64,000 nt of DNA, taken from Zingiber officinale (taxonomy: Eukaryota; Streptophyta; Magnoliopsida; Zingiberales; Zingiberaceae). Positions 11,650-22,907 of this stretch are shown here, piece after piece. The notes under the pieces are model-generated. The model had not been told where the DNA came from. It saw only the letters and a list, made by a program, of their open reading frames with translations, and did no database searches. Position 1 is the stretch's first letter, and each line of letters starts with the position of its first letter. A program made the translations under genes and the position numbers. The DNA is taken from NCBI RefSeq assembly GCF_018446385.1, contig NC_055992.1:21794877-21858876 (forward strand), written 5' to 3'.

Positions 11650-12156
11650 ATGGATCCATATTTTCAGAATTTTGGAGGTGGAATGGAGAGTTATCATTTT
11701 CAGCCTGAGTATCAAATTTACCCAAACATGGATCAACAAAATATATACGAATCATTTTCAAATGGTTTTAATACTAATTGGGTGGATAATTTATGTTTCA
11801 GGTATGAAAGTGCACAAGGACCATTTATTGAGCCATATCCAGTCTCCCAGAATTCATATGGATTTCAAGAAGTTTCAACAAATTTTATCCCACAACCTTT
11901 TCAACAAAATGAACCTCAGATGGATGAGACAACATGGAAACTCAGGGAGATGATGCAACAAATGATCGAGCATCAAGAGCAGCAATTTTCAAGGATACAG
12001 AACATACAGATTCAGTTAGATCAAATTGTATCATCCATCAATTAGCTGCAAGCACACAACTCCAGTGGAGAGATGGAAAGTAGCGATTCTATCAGGCCTG
12101 ACCCTACTTCTATCAATTCACATGATTTTTCTAGTATTTTTGTGATGATTATGTGA
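11650..12156 (+). pseudogene. ORF1 of family C element, copy 1 (premature stop)
   Basis: Starts MDPYFQNFGGGMESYHF. The 131 residues to the stop at 12043-12045 are rich in Gln, Asn and aromatics, with a heptad-like stretch at about 98-131 (LREMMQQMIEHQEQQFSRIQ) that could be a coiled coil resembling the C-terminal part of some plant Gypsy gags. In the second copy the same codon is CAG, and the frame runs on to the TGA at 12154. There are no zinc knuckles, protease or polymerase motifs. A gag-derived protein is my inference; the function is unknown. Confidence 0.6.
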
Positions 12157-12158
12157 TT

Positions 12159-12689
12159 ATGCAAATTTCTGATCCTACTGATATTGTTGTTGAAGATGTT
12201 GTTAGTGATTCAGGTTCTGAACACGTTTTTGAAGATGATTTAAGTGTAGGGGAGTGCTTACTGGAAGCATTACCTCAAGAATCACCTGGATTTGATGAAG
12301 ATGAAGATGTAAGTGTAGGGACTTGTGCTATGGATCCAAGCACCCAAGAATCACTACATGAAGTTGTACAACCACCTGAACTATCACTTGAACCGGAGCT
12401 TGAACCATTATTCGATGAAAAGGAGGTAACAATCGCCACTCCAGGTATCTTTCAACATGACAAGGTGAGTATTTCTTGTAATTTTTCAGAAAATTTAATT
12501 AAGGTACCAATTGTTGATTTTATTAGTTGTGATTCATTTTTTGATATATTTTATACCCACATTAATACTTTCCTACTATCTTCTTTTTATCCCACAGGCG
12601 TGTGGGAGACGTTTTCTTTGATTGATGTTATAGGAGAACATAAGCTTCCGGAGTGGATGCTTACACTGAACCGCCTCAGACCTCTATAG
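12159..12689 (+). CDS. ORF2 of family C element, copy 1; acidic protein of unknown function
   Basis: 176 residues from the ATG at 12159 (MQISDPTDIVVEDVV), two bases after the ORF1 stop, so it may be reached by reinitiation or frameshifting. The N-terminal 100 residues are very acidic (VFEDDLSVGE, FDEDEDVSVG, EPELEPLFDEKE), then a neutral stretch, ending WMLTLNRLRPL. No known domain is recognised. The first 135 or so residues recur in the second copy at 20635. It could be a decayed gag-pol linker rather than a working protein. Confidence 0.45.
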   Translation: MQISDPTDIVVEDVVSDSGSEHVFEDDLSVGECLLEALPQESPGFDEDEDVSVGTCAMDPSTQESLHEVVQPPELSLEPELEPLFDEKEVTIATPGIFQHDKVSISCNFSENLIKVPIVDFISCDSFFDIFYTHINTFLLSSFYPTGVWETFSLIDVIGEHKLPEWMLTLNRLRPL

Positions 12690-13436
12690 AGAATTTGCAA
12701 TGGAAAAATGGTCAATAAAAAGAAGTTAATCGCAAACAAAGTTACTCCACTTCCGGCATGGATTATTCTTCTCAATCTTCTTCGACCACCGGAATGAAAG
12801 GGGAGTTGGTTCCAATTTCACTTGCTTTTGCAATTTTAATTCATGTTTTGTTAATAAATTCTTTTTGTGCAACTTTCTTTAGTTTCATACTTTGCATTTG
12901 CATTTTACTTCCACACTTTACTTTCATACTTTACATTTTGTTAGTATATAGCATTTCATTTTTAATAAAAAGTCTTCATGGGAATTTCTTAAGTAATGCT
13001 TTTAAGATGGTAAAAGCTTCTTAAATTTGATCATCAACTTTAGGTCATTTTACATGATTGGATATTTTTCTTACATGATATTGGTTAATTTGGTGGTGGA
13101 CTCTAATTTGATAAATTGAGCTGGATTGCATGAAAATCACCTAGAGAGGACCACTTAAAGCCTAATCACTATTTTATTTTGTGTGGCATGCACTCATAGC
13201 AAATTAAACTCTAGAACTTGCTTTGCCTCTTTTCAAAGTCACAATAGCATATGTATGCATGAAATGAAGGATATTTGTCATTTTCGTTTCATCATAAATT
13301 CTAATTCCTTTCTCCATAATTTTCTTGAAACGTTTCCATCTAGAATTTGAATTCTTTATTATCTTTGCTTGTCATTCTTTCATTGGGAGTTTTGGTTGAA
13401 TTCTTGGTGAGTTGAATCGACTAGATGGACAAAGAA

Positions 13437-13452
13437 TTAAGTGTGGGGGAGG
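13437..13452 (+). other. Internal polypurine-tract-like motif 1
   Basis: TTAAGTGTGGGGGAGG, preceded by ATGGACAAAGA. The same core stands directly before the LTR at 18056, where it should prime plus-strand DNA synthesis. Confidence 0.5.
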
Positions 13453-16400
13453 AAATTACATATGTTCAAAGTTCATGAGATTGGGAATTTTGAGATTGGA
13501 GTGGAATGTTTTTCTGAATAGGGAAGATGTGAATTGATGGTTCATTAGATTGCATGCTAAACTTAACCATTCCTTGAGTTTATTCAAGTATAGAGCAAGC
13601 TTAAATAGTCATGAATTCTAGAAATTGTTACTTTGGTGATACACTCAATCTATTTGAAGATATAAGATGAAAAAGGTTTTGTAATGCTGAAATCTGAGCA
13701 TTCGATTATGTTGCTGCCCATGAGCTGTAGTGATTCCTAATCTGGACCTTCAATTAGGGATTGAATATATGATTTCCATCTCAGAAAGCTCCTTTAATTT
13801 AGCAAAAATCAGGAAACAGAGGGAATGGAAATGGGTTTTTGCAGTGCTGGAATTTCACAGAATGTGCAGAATTAAAGTTTGAGTTGGGGTATCAGTTGTG
13901 TGCCAGAATTTGTTATAAGCATTCTACCTATAAAAGTTCAAGTAAAGCATTTGGTTTCCCATTACCATTTGGGTTGCCAATCTTCTTAAATCTACTGTGA
14001 GTCAAAGCATTCAGCTATAATGGAAGAGGTTCTAGAAATTGTCCAGCTCCATTGTAGTGCAAGAAACCAGCAAGTTGGCCTGATTGTTGCTGTTAAGGGA
14101 AGCTTTCAAATGTTAATATGAGGCCCAATGAAGAACACTTGATCAGAAAGGTGACCAGTAGTCATTCCAGTTCTGATCTGAAGTAAGCAAGTTGGGGTAG
14201 TGAAGGGTACTGAGGACAGTAAGTGGAGATGTTGTTGTGCTGAATTCTGCAGGAATAGATATGAAATTGTGGAGTAATGAAAGGCTGAAGGAATGCTAGT
14301 GAACATGACTGAACCTGGACATTGCTTGTGTCAATGAAAAGGCGTGCTTAGAGTAGGCTGGAGAAACATAAATCTGCAAGAATCAAGCTTGAAACTGCAA
14401 TCTTTTATAGTAAAGTTTATACCTGAAATTGAAGTATCAACTTGGACTATGTGAGTTTATTTCTATGGAATTTATGCACAAAGACAACTTCTGAATCTGA
14501 GTTTCAAGTAAATGTTACTATCTTTCAATTCTTTACAAACCTGCTGGACAGAATTTTGAAGTATCAAGTTGCAATTGACACACAACACTTCCAGTTGAAA
14601 TTACAGTAAAAGCTGATGAAGAACTTGCTGGTTATTAATTATGGAATTTGAATTCTGAATTGAATCACTGCTGTTAATAGTACAGCAGGACCTCTTCTAG
14701 AGAATGAACTTTGGTGTTTTAAGTCCTTGACATATTTGAGTATCTAAATTCAGGATTTGACAGGAATTCAATACCTATTAATTTTCCTGAATCAGGTGTT
14801 GTTTTGCTTGGTATTAAATTCAGAATTTACAAAAGGCTATGGTTGTTGTGCTGATTTTAATGAGTTTATTGACCAGCAGCAAAGTATCAAGTTAATATTG
14901 TTTTGTGCCAGAGTTAATTGCAGATTCTAATCATAAGCAATCTCAAGGAAAGTTGAATGCAGGAGCTGCTGATTTCTGAAATTGGCAGCAACATTTCAAT
15001 TCTGAAATCAGTGAGTTTGGTTGAGTTATAAAGCTAGAAGCTAATCAGGAACCAGTCCATTAAATCAAAAATCTGCAGAAATGGAATTTGCAAGTAAGAT
15101 TTTGTGGGAAATTCAAAACTTTACAACCAAGGAAGTTCTGATTTTCCAGCAGCAATGGCATACATTCTAAAGAAACTAATGAGGGGTTGGAGATGCATTA
15201 AATCTAAGTGAAGCCATTTTTATCTCATTGATAAATAAGTTGAATGAATTAAATCTAGTTTCCGAATGTTGGGGATGCAGAAATACTTTAGCTTGAATAT
15301 GAAATTGTTGTATTGTTTAGAAATGGAGAGTTTTCTGCTGCATTGGGAGACATTTGTACCTGCAAAACACAACAGAACATAGGGAGAATTGTATATGCTT
15401 GAGATTCATGGAGGAATTTAATTGTTTGGAAGTTCTTGAACTTGTGAATTTAAGTTGATGGTTGAATTGCTTGAGGTTAAGGATGCTTAACAATTTTGGA
15501 GCAGAATTCTCAATTCTTATTGCAGTTGAATTGAAATTTGATCTGTGTTGGAAAATTAAGAGAAGCTGGAATTCAGAAATGCAGAATTATACAACACAAA
15601 TGATATGGCAGATTTGTGCCAAATTGGGAAATGAATTGTAGCTATTTGGAGATGTTGAAACCTGAAAGTCCCTCGGTTATGCATTGTAAAAGGTCTTAAG
15701 AGACATGATGAAGGAGTTTTGAAAAATTTTTGTGGCTAAACATGCTAAATTGATACAAAGACCAGCATTGAAGGAAATCTGAAACCCAGTTGCTAATCTA
15801 GTATTGACAAAGGATTATTTTGCTTCTCAAGAGCTATAAGATTTTTAGACAAGGAATTTGACACTAAATAAGGAAAAAAAGCTGAAAACTGAACTAAAAT
15901 AAATTGCAGCTTTGGTTTTGGACTGTTATTGAAGCAGAAGGAAGTAAAAATTAAGCTGAAATGTTTGCGCCAATGCAGAGAACAAAAAAAGTTAGGACTT
16001 AATGCTAATCAAGTGTAGTAGAGAATTTCAAAAGGAAAGAAGTGTGCATCTTTAAAAGGAATTGAATCCAGATTTAAATGCAGATCAGCTTTGTGCCATA
16101 GGTAATCTGCTGATTTGAGCCAAGTTTTGTTGCTATTCGATTCTGAAAGGATTGAATTTGAGCTATTTTGATTCATTATTAAAAGGGCTATCATCCAAGG
16201 CTTGCTAGCTAGGGGAATTTGGCTAAAATGTATGGGAATAGAATTAATATCAACAAACTTAAGGGTCCCTGTTTCAGAATCAATAGATTGAAAGTTACGA
16301 ACTGTTCAAAGGAATGATGGTGATTTGGACCAGCAACAACATTAAACTAGTTTCCTATCATGATGGTGTGGTTGTCTATAAGCTGAGCTATAGCTTTTAG

Positions 16401-17322
16401 GTTTAGCTTGAGATGTTGTATCCATCTATTATCACCAGCTTTACATTTATTGAGAAAGTTAGTGAAGATCTTGCACTCTATGTAACAAATGTTTCTCATC
16501 TCAGTCCATGATTCTTTTCAAACTGAATTTTACAGAGTCTCGAAGTATCAAGTAGCTCAAATAGTGAGGGGAAATGGAAAGCAGTAAGCTGTAGTTGCAG
16601 AAATGGTTGCAGTTTTGTGAAATCTTCATAGCAGAAGTGGTTATGCAAAATGCTGGAATTTCTCTGGTTCATCAATTCTGATAATATAGGTTTGGAAGCT
16701 GGATTTTTGAAGATAGAATCCTTAGTGATGAGCTCAAGTTGTGTGATATTTAGATTGTTCTGATTTTAGTTTTGGAATGTTGTAAAGAATGTTGTAATCG
16801 AATCTGCTGTAGGTGTTCTATGAAGCTTGATTTGGTTTTCCACCAATGCAATAGAAATGCATATATAGCTAATGAATTCAGAAGCTATTTTATACCAATT
16901 GTTGAAATTGATTCTGATCAGGAACCAGTTATCAATTTCATTAAGATTGAACCAAGACTTTGATCCAAACATCTGATCAGTTAAGGACCAAGTTCAGGAA
17001 TGACCCAACTTTGCAAAAGGAATGTCATTTTACAGAGAAAAAAATATACACACTAAGCAGGAAACTTTGCTTGTCAAGTTGGATTCAGATTTGGTGTGGC
17101 TGCTGTGATTTTTAAAATGTGTAGTTGTACATTTGATTGATTGTGGCTTGAGTAGATTCTAAAATTTCCAGAACTTATTCTGGAAATGAATTCAAATCTG
17201 AAAAATCGGGTAGAGCAGAAGAAAGGTAAATCTGCAGAATGAAGAATGACTAAGAGAGTGTCAAGGAAAGTATCAAGTTTTTGGATACATGTTGTATTTT
17301 ATTGTCCGAGACGGACAATAGT

Positions 17323-17338
17323 TTAAGTGTGGGGGAGG
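17323..17338 (+). other. Internal polypurine-tract-like motif 2
   Basis: TTAAGTGTGGGGGAGG, preceded by GAGACGGACAATAG. About 720 bases upstream of the true tract, which is preceded by the similar GAGACGTCCAAGA. Confidence 0.55.
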
Positions 17339-18039
17339 GAGTTCTTCATTAATTTGATGTGAGATGGTTTTAGCTTTGAAGTGATAGAATTGAAGTGGAA
17401 AAACAATAAACACAGTGAAGAAAAAAAAAATGGCACATTCAAGAATTTATCAAATATGGAAGATTGAGTATCAAGATTCTATGTTTGCCTTCAAATTGAA
17501 GGATAGGTTAGCTTGATACTTTGAATTGGTAACAGCAAATGGTATTCATCTCTTTTCACATCAAAATGGTCAACTCATCAAGTATATTCCTCCAATACTC
17601 TCATCTCCTCATATTTTTCATTGAATTCTTTTCTTTTGCCATTTCATCCACTTAAATTGTTCTTTTTGACTCCATTGCAATTCTTAATGATAAAATCCTT
17701 TTGATTCATGTATGCTATGTTTATAGTGGTGGAGAATTAGAAACTAAGCAAGCCTATGGTAGTGAAATGTTGTGAGTTGCATTGAGTGAGCTCTACTTAT
17801 ACACATGTTTGAGTGTGAGAGCTAGAATAGGTAAATCCCTTGTAAGATTGCATCTTGCTTAATTTTTAAATTGGATTAAAACTACCATACCTACTGATTA
17901 TTGTTTGGATTGTATTCATGATTGTTTGTGATCTTTAAGATGACCTTAGTTAAATTCTTTTTACTATCTTCTAGGTATTGCTAGGAAATTTGTGTGGAGA
18001 TGATTTTAGGTTTTCTTTACTTGAACGAGACGTCCAAGA

Positions 18040-18055
18040 TTAAGTGTGGGGGATT
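18040..18055 (+). other. Polypurine tract of family C element
   Basis: TTAAGTGTGGGGGATT abuts TGATAACC, the start of the second LTR. Position and composition fit the plus-strand primer. Confidence 0.8.
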
Positions 18056-19869
18056 TGATAACCATGATTTTGCTACATTATTTTAATTCATAATGCACAT
18101 TTTTAATGGTCTTTTTATAGCTTAATCTCACATTTACATCATATTTCATAATTGTATTTGAATTTGGACTTAATTGCAAATTAGCCTATTTTCATGGTAT
18201 TTGATGCTAATATTTGTTTATTATTTTGTAAGCATCAAAAAGGTCATGGACCCGATCAGATTGGACCACACTTGGGCTCAAATCTAGGGCTAAACGAAGC
18301 GATCAAGCCTTGGAGTGTTTTGGACCATCCATTGAAGATCAAGCAGATCTGGGCCATCCGTTGAAGATCTGGTCAATCCAACCTAATGAGAAGCACATCT
18401 CAGCCTTAGATGAAGATCCAAGGGTTTTGATCCAGATCTGAAGACATCACAGCCGTTGATCAAGCCCGGGCAATCTGGATCGTCCGATCAAATCTGAGGA
18501 GATTTAAAAGGCCGCGTGAGAAGCTACAGTGTTTGAGCTCGGGCGTTCGTGAATTCTTCACTGTAGCATCGTCTTCTTACTCAGCGGCGCCGAGTTCCCG
18601 TTCCTAAATTCCAGATCTAGGAGTTGGCTTCGTCACCGACGGCGATATCCGAGCTGCCAGCGTCCATCTTCCGTTGATCAGAGAGCTTGAGGGAGGTTTC
18701 CAGATGGCATTTTGGGTTCTGCTTCATCGTCGTATACCCGGTTGAGGAGGTTTCCCGATCGGCGTTATTCGCTTTCACCAGAGCTTGAAGAGAGGTTTCT
18801 CAGATGCTTCTGGACGTTTTCCAATATATATTCCGCAGCAAACCTGGATCGATTTGGCCGATTGATCTGGTTTGCATTTCTCAGAACTTGAGCTCTATTT
18901 TCTTTGGTTGATGGGATTACTAGATGAATGTGAGATCGAATGGAGGTTTCCTGGAGCTGTGATCATTCCCTGGTGATAGTTGGAAGCTCAGAGATTGTTT
19001 GTTGGATGTTTTGAGGAGGTCTCCGAAAACATACCTGTTAACAGCAGGTTGAGAGGAGTTTTATTTCGGGGATTTGGTTTGTGGAACATTTAGGGTTTTA
19101 GTTTTCTTCATTAGTTGTCTTTGAATTGTCTCAAACTTGCTCGGATCTTTAGATCTGATTTCTTTTCCCTTGCAATTTCATTGTTGTTTTAGTTTTGTTA
19201 TAATCCCGTTCTGTTTTCTTCATTGAAATTCTAATTTCGTAGTTGAGTTAACTGCTAACTAGTAGATGGTTATTTAATCAGCAATTTCTTGCTCAATTGT
19301 ATTGATCTTGTGATTGTAATCTTGCTTTAATGTTGGATGTTTAATTTGAGCTCTTGAGATTAATTGTAGCTGTGATTGAGTTTAATTGGTGGATGGTTAA
19401 TTGGAGATTATTGGTTGTCTACCTCTGTTCAATGTTACTGTGATTGAGTTTTTTTGAATTTAAATGTTGCATTTGATTGTAAATGTGAATGGAATGATAC
19501 TTTGATTTTTATAAGTTAGTGCTTAGATTCAATTCAAAGATTTACAAATTCTTTGGTTCAATTGATTGGATTTAGTGTGATTGTGTTTAATGATACTTCA
19601 CTGATATTAGTTTGATGAGAATGAATCTTCTTTGATTTTATTTTTGATTATAGGAGAATTTAATTTGTGTTGCAAATCAAGTGGAAAAGCATAGTAGACC
19701 TTGTTGATGTAATAACTTGATTGGAACAAATTTTAGAATCAGCACACATTTACTAGTTATCCTTGGAAAAACACGACTTGAGACTCTTTACTACGACACT
19801 TGTCTTAATTTTAATGAGTTTCAATTTTAATTAATTTGGATCGCCACGTGACATGCAAAAAGGCCAACA
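18056..19869 (+). mobile_element. Second LTR of family C element
   Basis: TGATAACCATG to GGCCAACA, 1814 bases, collinear with 9581-11393. Differences are scattered single bases plus a few one-base indels, so the element is not very recent. It is not followed by host DNA: another primer-binding site and interior begin at once. Confidence 0.9.
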
Positions 19870-19877
19870 CTAAATTT

Positions 19878-19894
19878 TGGCGTCGTTGTCGGGG
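19878..19894 (+). other. Second primer-binding site
   Basis: TGGCGTCGTTGTCGGGG, identical to the one at 11402, 8 bases beyond the second LTR. Confidence 0.7.
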
Positions 19895-20125
19895 AATTAA
19901 TTAGTAGTGTGTGTTTAATTTTAGATTGTGCATTGATTGATTTTATTTTTGTTAGTATCTTGATTGATATGATTGCTTATTCTTTTTTGTATTTTCATGT
20001 GGGCTTGTTCTTAAATTATTAAGTGTTTTTACTGTTTATGTTTTCATGTGTTTGAAACTTTATGCTCTAGAGTCTTCTAACATTGAGTTTTAGTGTTGTA
20101 GTGAAGAACAGGAGATTTCAGAAGC

Positions 20126-20632
20126 ATGGATCCATATTTTCAGAATTTTAGAGGTGGAATGGAGAGTTATCATTTTCAGCCTGAGTATCAAATTTACCCA
20201 AACATGGATCAACAAAATAGGTACGAATCATTTTCAAATGGTTTTAATGCTAATTTGGTGGATAATTCATGTTTCAGGTATGAAAGTGCACAAGGACCAT
20301 TTATTGAGCCATATCCAGTCTCCCAGAATTCATATGGATTTCAAGAAGTTACAACAAATTTTATCCCACAACCTTTTCAACAAAATGAACCTCAGATGGA
20401 TGAGACAACATGGAAACTCAGGGAGATGATGCAACAAATGATCGAATATCAAGAGCAGCAATTTTCAAGGATACAGAACATACAGATTCAGTTAGATCAA
20501 ATTGCATCATCCATCAATCAGCTGCAAGCACACAACTCCAGTGGAGAGATGGAAAGTAGCGATTCTGTCAGGCCTGACCCTACTTCTATCAATTCACATG
20601 ATTTTTCTAGTATTTTTGTGATGATTATGTGA
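20126..20632 (+). CDS. ORF1 of family C element, copy 2 (uninterrupted)
   Basis: 168 residues, MDPYFQNFRGGMESYHF, the intact version of 11650-12156. It has CAG where copy 1 has a stop and continues through NSSGEMESSDSVRPDPTS to a TGA at 20630. Features are as in copy 1: Gln-rich with a possible coiled coil at about 98-140. No catalytic motif. Part of the element's second interior, which breaks off at 21040. Confidence 0.55.
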   Translation: MDPYFQNFRGGMESYHFQPEYQIYPNMDQQNRYESFSNGFNANLVDNSCFRYESAQGPFIEPYPVSQNSYGFQEVTTNFIPQPFQQNEPQMDETTWKLREMMQQMIEYQEQQFSRIQNIQIQLDQIASSINQLQAHNSSGEMESSDSVRPDPTSINSHDFSSIFVMIM

Positions 20633-20634
20633 TT

Positions 20635-21159
20635 ATGCAAATTTCTGATCCTACTGATATTGTTGTTGAAGATGTTGTTAGTGATTCAGGTTCTGAACAC
20701 GTTTTTGAAGATGATTTAAGTGTAGGGGAGTGCTTACTTGAAGCATTACCTCAAGAATCACCTGGATTTGATGAAGATGAAGATGTAAGTGTAGGGACTT
20801 GTGCTATGGAGCCAAGCACCCAAGAATCACTACATAAAGTTGTACAACCACCTGAACCATCACTTGAACCGGAGCTTGAACTATTATTCGATGAAAAGGA
20901 GGTAACAATCACCACTCCAGGTATCTTTCAACATGACAAGGTGAGTATTTCTTGTAATTTTTCAGGAAATTTAATTAAGGTACCAATTGTTGATTTTATT
21001 AGTTGTGATTCATTTTGTGATATATTTTATACCCACATTACAATCGCATGCCCCATTCTGATCGCTTGGCAGTTTGATAATGGCGATAGTGAGAGCGCTG
21101 CGATTGTGACGGTCCAGCAGTGGCCTTACCTGAAGGAGGATGAGTTGATGGCCCGGTAG
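20635..21159 (+). pseudogene. ORF2 of family C element, copy 2 (3' end replaced)
   Basis: It matches copy 1 from MQISDPTDIVVED to the point corresponding to nucleotide 21040, then reads into unrelated DNA (TIACPILIAWQF...) and stops at 21159. The switch is sharp: both copies share CCCACATTA and nothing after it. The C-terminal 40 or so codons are therefore accidental. Confidence 0.6.
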
Positions 21160-21183
21160 TGGTCTCGCTAGGATCAGGATTTG

Positions 21184-21783
21184 TCAAGGCGGATGGTCGG
21201 GTGAAGGAAAATCCAGCCTGAATTGTAGGGGTGGCTTGGGACACTGGTATAGGAGGCACTTCGGGAAAGGAGGAAGGCACGAGCTAGGCATTCTATGTAG
21301 CAGGGGAACTAGAGAAGAGGGCTGCTTTGTAACTCTAGCCCTGTCTTTGGGTGACACAACAGGATCACTCGGGAGTTGGGAACCAGGAACAGAAGTAGAG
21401 ACTGGTCGGGATGCCGGAGTTGTGGGTTGGGGCTCGGATACTGAGCCGTGTCCCTTAGGTCGGCGTCTTGGCCTGCACAAGAGCGGTTGTTCATCTGAAT
21501 CTGACTCCTCTGATAGAGTTCTAGGCCGACGAGCGGGAGGCATGGGAGAAGTGTGCCTTAAATTCTCAGGAGCAAAACGAACGCACGGGGTTGCTCGGTT
21601 GACTAGACGGAAGGAGGCAGTCGCTTCTATGGGGGGAGCAGAATGCCAGAGACCCCTTCTATCCAATATTATGCATCCTCGACGTTGTATTTCCATATCA
21701 CTCAGGGGGAGAGGCACGATCGGGGATGCCCAGACCAAGGTGTCGGTTACAAGAAGAACACCAAAATCAGAATATGAAAGCAA
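21184..21783 (-). pseudogene. Pro/Ser-rich downstream part of antisense ORF, fragment A
   Basis: About 199 residues rich in Pro, Ser, Arg and Thr (RRPRTLSEESDSDEQPLLC, RPVSTSVPGSQLP), without a known domain. It lies directly downstream, on the same strand, of the Transposase_28-like piece at 22044-22523, and is separated by stops and frameshifts. It is probably the low-complexity tail of the same decayed ORF. Confidence 0.4.
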
Positions 21784-22043
21784 AGGTCATTCAAGGTAAG
21801 TCAAGCCATACCTAAGGAACGTGGTAGCTCTGAAGGGGTGCGGGTCAACCTGAATAGAAATAGTACGTCCTCTGATAGTAGTCTGAGCAGGTCCAAGCGC
21901 CAGCATCCCAGTTGTGCGGAGGTCTCTGTAAAGTCGGGGTCTGTCTGAAAATCCCCTAGAGGCGATGTCGGAGGTAAAGTCGAGCGCCACTATATAGGCC
22001 ATTCTACGGCTAGGGGAAAACTCAGGAAGAAATATTTTTCTTT

Positions 22044-22523
22044 CTATTCCGAGTCTAAGGATGAAAGAGGAACAAAAAATGCAGTTCGGGTATGGGCTTG
22101 GAGACCGAAAAGACCCTCATTGTGACGGCGAGGAGTAAAGAACCTGTGGAATAGACGGGGAGTCCAGGGTATGTCGTACACTTCGTAGAGGAGGACAAAC
22201 TCAGACAAGATCCTCATGGAATTAGGTGTAAGTTGGCCGAAAGGGATGTGGAAGTAACAACTCACTTGGGAAAAGAAACAGTGAATGGGGAAGCGAAGGC
22301 CGGCAACAACTTGCTCCTTGAAAAAGGTCGTGTACCCTACTAGGGGTGAAGAAATCCGGTGGATCTCAGAGGGAATGATAATGTGCATGGCTCTTGGGAT
22401 TTCATAGGTGAAGCGAAAGTCGTCCAGGTCCACGCCAGTAAAGGTTGAAACTCCAGGAGCATAGGTAGGTGCAGGGGGATCCATGGGATGAGGCAAACGT
22501 AAAACATATGGGGTAGAGCACAA
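22044..22523 (-). pseudogene. Transposase_28-like (PF04195) antisense ORF, fragment A
   Basis: 159 residues. The core FFKEQVVAGLRFPIHCFF, then FGQLTPNSMRILSEFVLLYE and FHRFFTPRR, matches the pattern of the plant putative gypsy-type transposon domain: G-L-R-x-P-x-H-x-F, then L-T-P-N, then a hydrophobic helix and F-F. A paralogous copy lies at 26456-27196. From memory, such ORFs occur antisense near the 3' end of Tat-lineage Gypsy elements. The function is unknown. Surrounding stops suggest it is dead. Confidence 0.6.
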
Positions 22524-22907
22524 TCAGCACCGGGAACAAGAGGAAGGCTTACTTTGGAGGCGAAAAGTTCAGCAAACTTGAGGGGAAAGGATATTTATAG
22601 CTACCAAGAAGAGCATAGGGGGCCTCGTCATCAGCGCCCATTAAACAATTCATATTCAAATTAGATGACGTCAACCGAAAACCTAAGAGCAGCGACCGTT
22701 GCAGGATCCTTCTAGAAAATCGAGCCTAGGGGGTGTGTCGAAAAATATGCAGGGGAAAGACATAAAGGGAAAATGAGGGGTTGCTGTGGCTTCGGGAATA
22801 GGCGACACTATAGTGACTTCTTCTCGGGACTCTCAAGCACCTTGGCTCGTGACCAGGCGAGTAGCTTATCACGCAGAACTTGGTCACGCGTCCTAAAGTA
22901 GGCCGGC

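Larger units (their letters stand above)
12690..18055 (+). mobile_element. Noncoding interior of family C element
   Basis: About 5.4 kb with no sizeable open frame and no reverse transcriptase, integrase or RNase H motif on either strand. It is AT-rich with many loosely repeated words (GCAGAATT, AAGTATCAAGTT, TCTGCAGAA). The structure fits a large non-autonomous LTR element (LARD-like) relying on enzymes from elsewhere. It holds three polypurine-type motifs, the last directly before the second LTR. Confidence 0.75.

Noticed and set aside
21236..21799. Plus-strand frame of 187 codons
   Set aside because: Opposite strand of the antisense Pro/Ser-rich ORF; basic, low-complexity and without motifs.
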